From Blautia sp. (GTDB lineage: Bacteria; Bacillota; Clostridia; Lachnospirales; Lachnospiraceae), in NCBI GenBank assembly GCA_022777285.1, contig JALFGN010000098.1, positions 1-48,016 on the forward strand: a stretch of 48,016 nucleotides of DNA, read 5' to 3'. The notes under the pieces are model-generated. The model was not told the origin of the DNA and did not search any database. It was given only the letters and a program-made list of their open reading frames with translations. Each line of letters begins with the position of its first letter. Within the stretch, counting starts at the first letter, position 1. The translations under genes and the position numbers were made by a program. This document shows positions 33,911 to 42,028 of this stretch, one piece after another.

Positions 33911-33939
33911 TTGCACTATAAGTATAGCAGTGCTATAAT
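33911..33939 (+). promoter_or_regulatory. Promoter of the folate operon
   Basis: TTGCAC (33911-33916), 17 nt, TATAAT (33934-33939), with TG at 33931. Transcription would begin near 33946, immediately before the riboswitch-like leader. The 270 nt upstream of it, back to the EndoQ gene, hold nothing I could recognise. Confidence 0.85.
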
Positions 33940-33958
33940 CATCTTCAAATAAATAATA

Positions 33959-34055
33959 TGCAAAATAGGATTTCATGCGTCAAGTGTTCAGTGGATGGGG
34001 AGTTGCCGCAGAAACGAAAAGCTCGTCTTACGATATGAGATCCGCACCCGTTGCA
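33959..34055 (+). promoter_or_regulatory. Tetrahydrofolate riboswitch aptamer (THF class I), divergent
   Basis: The leader of folE folds into the layout of the THF aptamer: P1 TGCAA/TTGCA (33959-33963 with 34051-34055), P2 GGATTTCAT/ATGAGATCC (33968-33976 with 34035-34043), joining segment GCGTCAAGTG (33977-33986, class consensus GCGUUAAGUG), P3 TTCAGTGG/CCGCAGAA with an 11-nt loop ATGGGGAGTTG, then ACGAAAAGC (consensus ACGAAGC) and P4 TCGT/ACGA. The loop GGG could pair with CCC at 34047-34049 as the family pseudoknot. It precedes folate genes, as expected. Consensus recalled from memory. Confidence 0.75.
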
Positions 34056-34070
34056 ACACACAGATGACAA

Positions 34071-34155
34071 ACATCTCGATTGTGAAGGGATATCAGAGTT
34101 ATTATTTATTCCACATACTCATTCACATCGGGATGTTTTTTATGCCCACATCCCG
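34071..34155 (+). promoter_or_regulatory. Terminator and competing hairpin of the folate riboswitch
   Basis: ACATCTCGATTGTGAA (34071-34086) pairs with TTCACATCGGGATGT (34122-34136), with one wobble and one bulge, and is followed by six T (34136-34141): an intrinsic terminator. The 3' arm can instead pair downstream, CGGGATGT (34129-34136) with ACATCCCG (34148-34155), which would prevent termination. A small upstream stem AGATG/CATCT (34062-34066 with 34072-34076) competes for the 5' arm. Confidence 0.7.
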
Positions 34156-34188
34156 AGATAGTTCAATTTAAGGAGGTTCAGGGCACAT

Positions 34189-34746
34189 ATGATGGATCAT
34201 GAGAAAATTAAAGAAGGCGTCCGCCTGATGCTGGAGGGAATCGGTGAAGATATTACCCGTGAAGGACTTCTGGAAACTCCGGACCGTATCGCACGGATGT
34301 GTGAACAGATTTATGGCGGTCTTTATGAAGATGCCGGTGTTCATCTCAGCAAACAGTTTCAGGCTACCAATAATAACATTGTAGTAGAAAAGGATATTAC
34401 CTTCTACTCTGTCTGCGAACACCATCTGCTTCCGTTCTACGGCAAAGCACATGTTGCTTATATCCCTGACGGAAGAGTCGCAGGACTCAGCAAGCTCGCA
34501 CGTACCGTGGAGGTTTTTGCAAGACGTCCGCAGATTCAGGAAAATATGACTGCACAGATCGCAGAGGCACTGGAAAAATATCTGCAGCCAAAGGGTGTTA
34601 TGGTTATGATTGAAGCCGAACACATGTGTATGACTATGCGCGGTGTACAGAAACCGGGCAGCAAGACCGTCACCACCATTGTAAAAGGTGTATTTGCAGA
34701 GGATTACTCTCTTCAGCAGACATTCCTGCAGATGGTAAAGGGTTGA
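34189..34746 (+). CDS. folE: GTP cyclohydrolase I
   Basis: FolE (185 residues) converts GTP to 7,8-dihydroneopterin triphosphate, the first step of folate synthesis. Zinc ligands Cys76 and His79 ([11 protein letters not shown]) and Cys147 ([10 protein letters not shown]) are present, as is the GTP-binding GLSKLAR (99-105). Length fits the family. Start ATG 34189 follows AAGGAGG by 12 nt; an ATG immediately after it is possible. First gene of the folate operon, under the THF riboswitch-like leader. Confidence 0.97.
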   Translation: MMDHEKIKEGVRLMLEGIGEDITREGLLETPDRIARMCEQIYGGLYEDAGVHLSKQFQATNNNIVVEKDITFYSVCEHHLLPFYGKAHVAYIPDGRVAGLSKLARTVEVFARRPQIQENMTAQIAEALEKYLQPKGVMVMIEAEHMCMTMRGVQKPGSKTVTTIVKGVFAEDYSLQQTFLQMVKG

Positions 34747-34753
34747 TTCGATT

Positions 34754-35236
34754 ATGAAAAGAATCCGTACCATTCAGGAACATCCGCTGTTTATGGAACA
34801 GTACATGCTCCTTCAGGAGGCCGAAAAAGACCGTTTTTTCTGCCGCCATACAATGGAACATTTTGTAGATGTTGCAAGACTTATGTACATATATAATCTG
34901 GAAGAACAGGCAGGTCTTGATAAGGCTTTGATTTATGCAGCCGCACTCCTGCATGACATCGGCAGATACGAGCAAATTGCTTTTGGAACACCCCATCACC
35001 TGTCCGGTGCCAGAATCGCAGGAGAGATTCTGAAAGACTGCGGATTTTCCGGAGAAGACATTTCCCTTATCCAGGAAGCAATATCCAGCCACAGAAAGGC
35101 CTCTGACGAGACAGCCCCCATACTGTCCCGTTACCTTTACCGCGCAGACAAGCAGTCCCGCAACTGCTTTTCCTGTCCTGCACAGGCAGAATGTAACTGG
35201 CCGGATACCAGGAAAAATCTGTATTTAACATATTAA
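34754..35236 (+). CDS. HD-domain phosphohydrolase in the folate operon
   Basis: The 160-residue protein has the HD metal site: His32 and His36 in CRHTMEHFVDVAR, His67-Asp68 in LLHDIGR, and Asp132 in YRADKQS. A short C-terminal segment carries Cys138, Cys141 and Cys147 (CFSCPAQAEC), possibly with Cys30 a metal site. It starts 7 nt after folE and lies 27 nt before folP. The operon lacks a recognisable Nudix-type dihydroneopterin triphosphate pyrophosphatase (FolQ/NudB), so this protein is a candidate for that step or for a related phosphate removal (inference). The HD fold is sure; substrate is not. Confidence 0.85.
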   Translation: MKRIRTIQEHPLFMEQYMLLQEAEKDRFFCRHTMEHFVDVARLMYIYNLEEQAGLDKALIYAAALLHDIGRYEQIAFGTPHHLSGARIAGEILKDCGFSGEDISLIQEAISSHRKASDETAPILSRYLYRADKQSRNCFSCPAQAECNWPDTRKNLYLTY

Positions 35237-35263
35237 GTAACTATTTAGGAGATCAGATCAAAA

Positions 35264-36070
35264 ATGAAAATCGGTAATCGCGAATTTGATTTAAAAAACG
35301 AAACTTATATTATGGGAATACTCAATGTAACTCCCGACTCTTTCTCTGACGGAGGCAAATTCAATAATCTGGATGCTGCGCTTCATCATGCAGAAGTTAT
35401 GGTTGAAGAAGGTGCCGATGTTGTGGATATCGGCGGCGAATCTACTCGTCCGGGTCATATTGTAATTTCCGAAGAAGAAGAAATTGCCCGTGTCACACCT
35501 ATTATCGAAGCAGTAAAGAGCCGCTTTGACGTACCTGTTTCCATTGATACTTACAAAGGAAATGTGGCTGAAGCTGCTCTCCAGGCAGGTGCAGATCTTG
35601 TAAATGATATCTGGGGATTTAAATTTGACAGAAAAACCGCAGAAATGACTGCCAAATACCAGGTTGCCTGCTGTCTGATGCACAACCGGAACGAAGCCGT
35701 ATACGATGATTTTCTGGAAGATATGGTAAAAGATATGGAAGAATGCGTTGCGATTGCAAGAGCTGCCGGTGTTCCGGATGATAAGATTATGCTGGATCCG
35801 GGTGTCGGTTTTGGAAAAACCTATGAAATGAACCTGGAAGCCATCAACCATGTAGATATTCTTCACAGACTGGGCTTTCCGATTCTTCTTGGTACCTCAA
35901 GAAAATCCGTGATTGGAAACACCCTGAATCTTCCTGCTGACCAGAGAGTAGAAGGTACACTGGCCACAACTGTAATCGGTGTGATGAAAGGTTGTTCCTT
36001 TGTCCGTGTACATGATGTCAAAGAAAACAAGCGTATTATTCAGATGACAAAAGCCATTCTGGCTCACTAA
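35264..36070 (+). CDS. folP: Dihydropteroate synthase
   Basis: FolP (268 residues) condenses p-aminobenzoate with 6-hydroxymethyl-dihydropterin pyrophosphate; it is the sulfonamide target. Signatures are IMGILNVTPDSFSDGG (17-32), VDIGGESTRPGH (55-66), SIDTYKG, LVNDIWGF, LDPGVGFGKT and LGTSRKS (208-214). Length fits the family. It follows the HD gene by 27 nt and precedes folBK by 15 nt. No sign of a resistance-type insertion was noticed in the substrate loops. Confidence 0.97.
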   Translation: MKIGNREFDLKNETYIMGILNVTPDSFSDGGKFNNLDAALHHAEVMVEEGADVVDIGGESTRPGHIVISEEEEIARVTPIIEAVKSRFDVPVSIDTYKGNVAEAALQAGADLVNDIWGFKFDRKTAEMTAKYQVACCLMHNRNEAVYDDFLEDMVKDMEECVAIARAAGVPDDKIMLDPGVGFGKTYEMNLEAINHVDILHRLGFPILLGTSRKSVIGNTLNLPADQRVEGTLATTVIGVMKGCSFVRVHDVKENKRIIQMTKAILAH

Positions 36071-36085
36071 GCAGGAGCATACCCT

Positions 36086-36898
36086 ATGGACAAAATAAAA
36101 ATCAAAGATCTGGAAGTTTTTGCCAGACATGGCGTATTTCCCGAAGAAAATTTTCTTGGACAGAAATTTGTAATTTCTGCCACTCTGCATACCAGCACCA
36201 GAAAAGCCGGTCTCACAGATGAACTGGAATATTCCATTCATTATGGAGAAGTCAGCCACCTGATCAAAAAAATCGTGGAAGAAAATACCTGGAAGCTTCT
36301 GGAAAAAGTGGCAGAAGAACTGGCCCGCGCCATTCTTCTGGAATACCCTCTGGCACAGCAGGCAGATATTAAAATCAAGAAACCCTGGGCTCCGGTCGGT
36401 CTTCCTATGGACACCGTTTCCGTAGAAATCAGCCGCAGCTGGCATACTGCCTATATTGCCCTTGGTTCCAACCTGGGCGATAAGAAAGCCTATCTGGATC
36501 AGGCCGTTGCCCTGCTGCAGAAAGATCCCGACTGTCAGGTCATCCGGGTATCCGATTATCTGGTCACAGAACCCTATGGCGGTGTGGAACAAGACGATTT
36601 TCTGAACGGTGCGCTGGAATTACGCACCCTTCTCTCACCGGAAGAACTTCTTGACAAACTGCATGAAATCGAACAGAATGCACACAGAGAACGACTGATC
36701 CACTGGGGTCCGAGAACTCTGGATCTGGATATTCTGCTCTATGACGATCTGGTTCTGGATACACCGGATCTGCATATTCCTCATATCGAAATGCATATGC
36801 GGGATTTTGTACTCATTCCATTGGCTGAGATTGCCCCATGGAAACGCCATCCCCTTACCGGCCAGACGGTAGAACAAATGCTGAAAAATTTAAAATAA
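36086..36898 (+). CDS. folBK: Bifunctional dihydroneopterin aldolase / HPPK
   Basis: Residues 1-115 are the aldolase FolB (MDKIKIKDLEVFARHGVFPE, with catalytic Lys near IKIKKPWAPVGLP). Residues 127-270 are 6-hydroxymethyl-dihydropterin pyrophosphokinase FolK: AYIALGSNLGDKKAYLD, the EPYGG loop, and the catalytic HWGPRTLDLDILLYDD with IPHIEMHMRDFVL. The fusion brings two successive pterin steps together, the product feeding FolP. Last gene of the operon, followed by a bidirectional terminator at 36908-36953. Confidence 0.96.
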   Translation: MDKIKIKDLEVFARHGVFPEENFLGQKFVISATLHTSTRKAGLTDELEYSIHYGEVSHLIKKIVEENTWKLLEKVAEELARAILLEYPLAQQADIKIKKPWAPVGLPMDTVSVEISRSWHTAYIALGSNLGDKKAYLDQAVALLQKDPDCQVIRVSDYLVTEPYGGVEQDDFLNGALELRTLLSPEELLDKLHEIEQNAHRERLIHWGPRTLDLDILLYDDLVLDTPDLHIPHIEMHMRDFVLIPLAEIAPWKRHPLTGQTVEQMLKNLK

Positions 36899-36907
36899 CC
36901 TACATTT

Positions 36908-36953
36908 TATAGAAAAGAGCTGTGGAAAAATTTTCCAACAACTCTTTTCTATT
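36908..36953. terminator. Bidirectional terminator between folBK and the phosphodiesterase gene
   Basis: TAGAAAAGAG and CTCTTTTCTA arms (36910-36919 and 36942-36951) with an inner GGAAAA/TTTTCC stem. The 3' arm includes the stop codon of the minus-strand gene. Confidence 0.75.
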
Positions 36954-37413
36954 TCAATAAATCCACTCGTTCCACACTCCACTTCCCATCATCCAGATAT
37001 AAAAGTGCCATCGTAATCTCCGGATAAAACCGACACCTCCCACAACTTCCCGGATTCAGCCACAAACGTCCATCCTTCTCCTCTTCTGCATATTTATGGG
37101 AATGTCCATAAATAACAATCTGCCTGTCTCCCAGATTCCAGGGCACATCCCTTTTATTATGTACCAGATAAAAATTCACACCCTCCAGAGTAAATGCCTG
37201 ATGCTTCGCCAGATAATTAGCCCACTCCCCATCATTATTCCCTCTTACAAAATAGACCGGTGCCCTTGGCTTCATATTGTTCAGGATCTCATCAATTACC
37301 CTCTGCGAATTGATATCACCCCCATGAATAAGCCCGTCACACGTCTGGATCCTCTCCAACACTTCCGGTCTGAGCAAATCATGCGTATCTGACAAAACTG
37401 CAATCTTCCGCAT
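36949..37413 (-). CDS. YfcE/MJ0936-family metallophosphodiesterase
   Basis: A 154-residue calcineurin-like enzyme with the metal-binding motifs SDTHD (8-12), HGGDIN (35-40), GNND (58-61), and GHSHK with NPGSCGRCR near the end. Members hydrolyse phosphodiesters such as bis-pNPP with Mn2+ in vitro; the biological substrate is generally unknown. It is a stand-alone gene, divergent from carB across 144 nt. Confidence 0.93.
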   Translation of the reverse strand: MRKIAVLSDTHDLLRPEVLERIQTCDGLIHGGDINSQRVIDEILNNMKPRAPVYFVRGNNDGEWANYLAKHQAFTLEGVNFYLVHNKRDVPWNLGDRQIVIYGHSHKYAEEEKDGRLWLNPGSCGRCRFYPEITMALLYLDDGKWSVERVDLLK

Positions 37414-37498
37414 CTTCCCTTCCTCCTCCTATGTGTGCAATACAACACCCAAATGATAACGATACTATAACATTTCTTCGAAAAAATAGCAAAAGTTC

Positions 37499-37528
37499 TT
37501 GAGCTTTCCCTGTGTTTCTATATATAAT
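37499..37528 (+). promoter_or_regulatory. carB promoter
   Basis: TTGAGC (37499-37504), 18 nt, TATAAT (37523-37528), 30 nt before the ATG with its CAAGGAGGAA site. I saw no PyrR-type RNA element in the short leader, so pyrimidine control is not evident here. Confidence 0.65.
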
Positions 37529-37557
37529 ACTAATATAAACCAAGGAGGAATTATATT

Positions 37558-40500
37558 ATGCCACAAAGAACAGATATTCATAAAGTACTAATCATTGGTT
37601 CCGGTCCAATCATCATCGGACAGGCATGCGAATTTGACTATTCCGGTACTCAGGCATGCAAGGCTCTGCGAAAACTGGGATACGAAATCGTTCTTGTCAA
37701 CTCGAATCCGGCTACCATTATGACAGACCCGGAGACTGCAGATGTAACTTACATCGAACCTCTGAACGTCGAACGTCTGGAACAGATCATCCAGAAAGAA
37801 CGTCCGGATGCACTGCTTCCCAACCTGGGAGGCCAGTCTGGTCTGAACCTGTGCGCAGAATTAAATAAAGCAGGCATTCTGGATAAATATAATGTCAAAG
37901 TAATCGGCGTACAGGTAGACGCCATCGAACGAGGAGAAGACCGTATCGAATTCAAAAAAGCAATGGATAAACTTGGCATTGAAATGGCAAGGAGTGAAGT
38001 TGCTTACAGTGTAGATGAGGCACTGGCTATTGCAGATAAACTCGGATACCCGGTCGTTCTTCGTCCTGCCTATACCATGGGCGGCGCCGGCGGCGGTCTT
38101 GTTTATAATAAAGAGGAACTGAAAACCGTATGTGCCAGAGGTCTTCAGGCCAGCCTGGTAGGACAGGTTCTGGTAGAAGAATCCATTCTCGGCTGGGAAG
38201 AACTGGAACTGGAAGTTGTCCGTGACAAAGACAACAATATGATCACTGTATGTTTCATTGAAAATATCGATCCACTGGGTGTACACACAGGAGATTCTTT
38301 CTGTTCCGCACCGATGCTGACCATTTCCGAAGAATGTCAGAAACGTCTCCAGGAACAGGCTTATAAAATTGTAGAATCGGTAGAAGTCATCGGCGGAACC
38401 AACGTACAGTTTGCTCATGATCCGGTGTCTGACCGTATCATCGTTATTGAAATCAACCCGAGAACCTCCCGTTCTTCCGCACTTGCTTCCAAAGCAACCG
38501 GATTCCCGATCGCACTTGTATCCGCAATGCTTGCAACAGGACTTACTTTAAAAGATATTCCTTGCGGAAAATATGGCACATTGGATAAATACGTGCCGGA
38601 CGGTGACTATGTAGTAATCAAATTTGCCCGCTGGGCTTTTGAAAAATTCAAAGGCGTAGAAGATAAACTCGGTACCCAGATGCGTGCAGTTGGTGAAGTC
38701 ATGAGTATCGGAAAGACCTACAAGGAAGCGTTCCAGAAAGCGATCCGAAGCCTGGAAACAGGCCGCTACGGTCTTGGACATGCCAAAAATTATGATACAC
38801 TGTCAAAAGAAGAACTGCTCCATATGCTGATCACTCCTTCCAGTGACCGTCATTTCATTATGTATGAAGCACTCCGTAAAGGAGCTTCCGTAGACGAAAT
38901 TTATAACATCACAAAAGTAAAAACCTACTTTATCGAACAGATGAAAGAACTGGTAGAAGAAGAAGAAACGCTTCTGTTAAGCAAGGGATCTATGCCTTCT
39001 GATGAATTGCTTACACAGGCCAAAAAAGACGGTTTCTCCGATAAATACATGAGCCAGATTCTGGAAATTCCGGAAGAAGACGTCCGCAATCGCCGTATTG
39101 CACTCGGCGTGGAAGAAACATGGGAAGGCGTTCACGTAAGCGGTACACAGGACAGCGCTTATTACTACTCCACCTACAATGCACCGGATAAAAATCCCGT
39201 TTCTCAGGATAAACCAAAGATTATGATTCTTGGCGGCGGCCCAAACCGTATCGGACAGGGTATCGAATTTGACTACTGCTGTGTACATGCTTCTCTGGCT
39301 CTGAAAAAACTCGGTTTTGAGACCATTATCGTAAACTGTAACCCGGAAACTGTTTCCACAGACTACGATACTTCCGATAAACTGTACTTTGAACCTCTGA
39401 CACTGGAAGATGTTCTGAGTATTTATAACAAAGAAAAACCACTTGGTGTCATTGCCCAGTTCGGCGGACAGACACCTCTGAATCTGGCTGCTGATCTGGA
39501 AAAGAACGGCGTCAAGATCCTCGGTACTTCTCCATCTGTCATCGATCTGGCAGAAGACCGCGACCTGTTCCGTGCCATGATGGATAAACTGGAAATTCCA
39601 ATGCCGGAATCCGGAATGGCAACTACTGTAGAAGAAGCATTGGAGATTGCCAAAAACATCGGTTATCCGGTTATGGTCCGTCCTTCTTACGTATTGGGCG
39701 GCCGCGGCATGGAAGTGGTATATGACGATGAAAGTATGATCGGCTATATGAAAGCGGCAGTAGGCGTAACACCTGACCGACCGATTCTGATTGACCGTTT
39801 CCTGAACCATGCAATGGAATGTGAAGCAGACGCCATCAGTGACGGCACCAATGCCTTTGTTCCCGCAGTTATGGAACACATTGAGCTGGCCGGTGTCCAT
39901 TCCGGTGACTCCGCCTGCATTATTCCTTCTGTTCATATTTCTGCTGAAAATGTGGCTACGATCAAAGAATACACCCGGAAAATCGCAGAAGAAATGCATG
40001 TAAAAGGTCTTATGAACATGCAGTACGCCATTGAAAACGGAAAAGTTTATGTACTGGAGGCCAACCCGAGAGCGTCCCGTACCGTTCCTCTTGTTTCCAA
40101 AGTCTGCAACATCCGTATGGTACCTGTTGCCACAGATATTATCACTTCCGAACTGACCGGACGTCCTTCACCGGTTCCTGCTCTGAAAGAACAGGATATC
40201 CCATACTATGGTGTGAAGGAAGCCGTATTCCCATTCAACATGTTCCAGGAAGTGGATCCGATCCTTGGACCGGAAATGCGCTCTACCGGTGAAGTTCTGG
40301 GGCTTTCCCCATCCTATGGAGAAGCCTTCTACAAAGCCCAGGAAGCAACCCAGATGAAACTGCCTACCGAAGGCACCGTTCTGATTTCTGTAAACCGTGC
40401 AGACAAACCGGAAGTTGTCGAAGTAGCTCAGAAATTCCACGAAGACGGCTTCCATATCGTAGCAACCGGCGCTACCTACGATCAGATTACTTTTGCAGGT

Positions 40501-40788
40501 ATCCCTGCTGAAAAAGTCAACAAACTTTCTGAAGGTCGCCCAAATATTCTGGATCTGATCACAAACGGAAAGATTGATCTGATCGTCAACTCTCCAGTCG
40601 GAAAAGACAGCGTAAATGATGACAGTTATCTTCGTAAAGCAGCAATCAAGGCAAAGATTCCTTATATGACTACCATTGCTGCTGCCAGAGCAACTGCAAG
40701 CGGAATCGGTTATGTGAAGTCTCATAAAACCAGTGAAATTAAATCCCTGCAGCAGCTTCACAGCGAAATTCACGACAAAGAAGCATAA
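37558..40788 (+). CDS. carB: Carbamoyl-phosphate synthase large subunit
   Basis: CarB (1076 residues) makes carbamoyl phosphate from bicarbonate, two ATP and ammonia delivered by CarA, for pyrimidine and arginine synthesis. Both ATP-grasp halves are complete: KVLIIGSGPIIIGQACEFDY (10-29) and KIMILGGGPNRIGQGIEFDY (557-576), each followed by the grasp loop (PAYTMGGAGGG, PSYVLGGRGME), and the C-terminal MGS-like allosteric domain ends at about 1070. No carA is adjacent on either side, so the small subunit gene must be elsewhere. Terminated by a bidirectional hairpin. Confidence 0.97.
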   Translation: MPQRTDIHKVLIIGSGPIIIGQACEFDYSGTQACKALRKLGYEIVLVNSNPATIMTDPETADVTYIEPLNVERLEQIIQKERPDALLPNLGGQSGLNLCAELNKAGILDKYNVKVIGVQVDAIERGEDRIEFKKAMDKLGIEMARSEVAYSVDEALAIADKLGYPVVLRPAYTMGGAGGGLVYNKEELKTVCARGLQASLVGQVLVEESILGWEELELEVVRDKDNNMITVCFIENIDPLGVHTGDSFCSAPMLTISEECQKRLQEQAYKIVESVEVIGGTNVQFAHDPVSDRIIVIEINPRTSRSSALASKATGFPIALVSAMLATGLTLKDIPCGKYGTLDKYVPDGDYVVIKFARWAFEKFKGVEDKLGTQMRAVGEVMSIGKTYKEAFQKAIRSLETGRYGLGHAKNYDTLSKEELLHMLITPSSDRHFIMYEALRKGASVDEIYNITKVKTYFIEQMKELVEEEETLLLSKGSMPSDELLTQAKKDGFSDKYMSQILEIPEEDVRNRRIALGVEETWEGVHVSGTQDSAYYYSTYNAPDKNPVSQDKPKIMILGGGPNRIGQGIEFDYCCVHASLALKKLGFETIIVNCNPETVSTDYDTSDKLYFEPLTLEDVLSIYNKEKPLGVIAQFGGQTPLNLAADLEKNGVKILGTSPSVIDLAEDRDLFRAMMDKLEIPMPESGMATTVEEALEIAKNIGYPVMVRPSYVLGGRGMEVVYDDESMIGYMKAAVGVTPDRPILIDRFLNHAMECEADAISDGTNAFVPAVMEHIELAGVHSGDSACIIPSVHISAENVATIKEYTRKIAEEMHVKGLMNMQYAIENGKVYVLEANPRASRTVPLVSKVCNIRMVPVATDIITSELTGRPSPVPALKEQDIPYYGVKEAVFPFNMFQEVDPILGPEMRSTGEVLGLSPSYGEAFYKAQEATQMKLPTEGTVLISVNRADKPEVVEVAQKFHEDGFHIVATGATYDQITFAGIPAEKVNKLSEGRPNILDLITNGKIDLIVNSPVGKDSVNDDSYLRKAAIKAKIPYMTTIAAARATASGIGYVKSHKTSEIKSLQQLHSEIHDKEA

Positions 40789-40803
40789 GGAAACACAGGA
40801 AAC

Positions 40804-40850
40804 AAAAAAATCGGAGGAAGGTTTCAAAAAACCTTCTCTCCGATTTTTTT
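40804..40850. terminator. Bidirectional terminator between carB and nspC
   Basis: TCGGAG and AGGTTT arms pair with AAACCT and CTCCGA around a short A-rich loop, flanked by an A tract and a T tract. Confidence 0.9.
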
Positions 40851-42018
40851 ATTTCCTGCCCAGCCGAAACTTAAAATCTTCATAACCAAACTGTGCGAGA
40901 TTTTCGATCCTGCCATCCTCTTTCCAGAGATAAATTGACGGCAGCGGCATACCGTTAAAAGTATTATTTTTGCAGGTCGTATAAATTGCCATATCCTCAA
41001 AAATCAGCCGGTCTCCCACATGCAGTTCCTGCGAAAAACTGTAATCTCCGATGACATCTCCTGCAAGGCAAGTCGGGCCTCCCAGACGATAGGTATAAAT
41101 ATGTTCTCCAGCCTCTCCGGCACCCATCAGAGGCGGACGATACGGCATCTCGATCACATCCGGTGTATGACAGGCTGCAGACATATCCAGAATCACCGGT
41201 CGAATCTCTCCATTCTCAAGTACATCCAGTACTTCCGTAACCAGATATCCCGCATGCAGAGCCACTGCTTCTCCCGGTTCCAGATAAACCTGAACCTTGT
41301 ATTTCTCCTGTACCGAGCGAATGCAGGATTCCAGGAGACTCACATCATAATCGGGCCGGGTAATGTGATGACCGCCTCCCATATTCAGCCATTTCATATG
41401 CGGCAAAAAGGCTCCAAACCTTTCTTCTACTGCTTTCAGCGTGACTGCAAGTGCATCTGCATTCTGTTCACATAAAGTGTGAAAATGAAGGCCATCTAAA
41501 AGCTGTATATCTCCTTCTTTCATCTGTGCATCCCACTGCGCTCTGGTAGTTCCCAATCTGCTTCCAGGCGCACAGGGATCATAAATGGCATGTCCCTCCT
41601 GAGTGGAGCACTCCGGATTGATGCGCAGACCAATGCTTTTTCGTGCCTCTTTTGCAAGCTTTCCATAGCGCTGCAGCTGCGATGGAGAATTAAATACAAT
41701 ATGATCTGCATATTTCAGAATTTCCTGAAATTCCTCCTGCCGATAGGCACCACAGAACACATGACATTCCTTTTCCGGCATCTCTTCCCTTCCCAGTCTG
41801 GCTTCATACAGACCACTTGCTTCTGTACCTGCCAGATACCCGGACAGCAGCGGATACAGATCATAATTAGAAAACGCTTTCTGTGCCAGAAGAATCCTGC
41901 AGCCGGTACGCTCCTGTACGCCTTTTAAGATTTCTCCATTTTCTCTCAGCCGTTTCTCATCGATCACATAGCAAGGCGTAGGCACTTCGGAAAGTGCCCG
42001 GGAAACATTCCTTTCCAT
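40849..42018 (-). CDS. nspC: Carboxynorspermidine/carboxyspermidine decarboxylase
   Basis: The 389-residue fold-III PLP enzyme has the Schiff-base Lys47 in LLAQKAFSNY, the phosphate-binding region WLNMGGGHHITRP, EPGEAV, and CHTPDV of the second half. NspC decarboxylates carboxyspermidine to spermidine (or carboxynorspermidine to norspermidine). It follows the dehydrogenase gene by 10 nt with AGGAG before ATG 42018. Last gene of the polyamine operon; with agmatinase giving putrescine, carboxyspermidine is the likely substrate. Confidence 0.94.
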   Translation of the reverse strand: MERNVSRALSEVPTPCYVIDEKRLRENGEILKGVQERTGCRILLAQKAFSNYDLYPLLSGYLAGTEASGLYEARLGREEMPEKECHVFCGAYRQEEFQEILKYADHIVFNSPSQLQRYGKLAKEARKSIGLRINPECSTQEGHAIYDPCAPGSRLGTTRAQWDAQMKEGDIQLLDGLHFHTLCEQNADALAVTLKAVEERFGAFLPHMKWLNMGGGHHITRPDYDVSLLESCIRSVQEKYKVQVYLEPGEAVALHAGYLVTEVLDVLENGEIRPVILDMSAACHTPDVIEMPYRPPLMGAGEAGEHIYTYRLGGPTCLAGDVIGDYSFSQELHVGDRLIFEDMAIYTTCKNNTFNGMPLPSIYLWKEDGRIENLAQFGYEDFKFRLGRK

Positions 42019-42028
42019 AGCGCAGCTC

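Noticed and set aside
38977..39999. 340-codon minus-strand open frame inside carB
   Set aside because: Antisense shadow of the second ATP-grasp half of CarB; composition and lack of motifs argue against coding.
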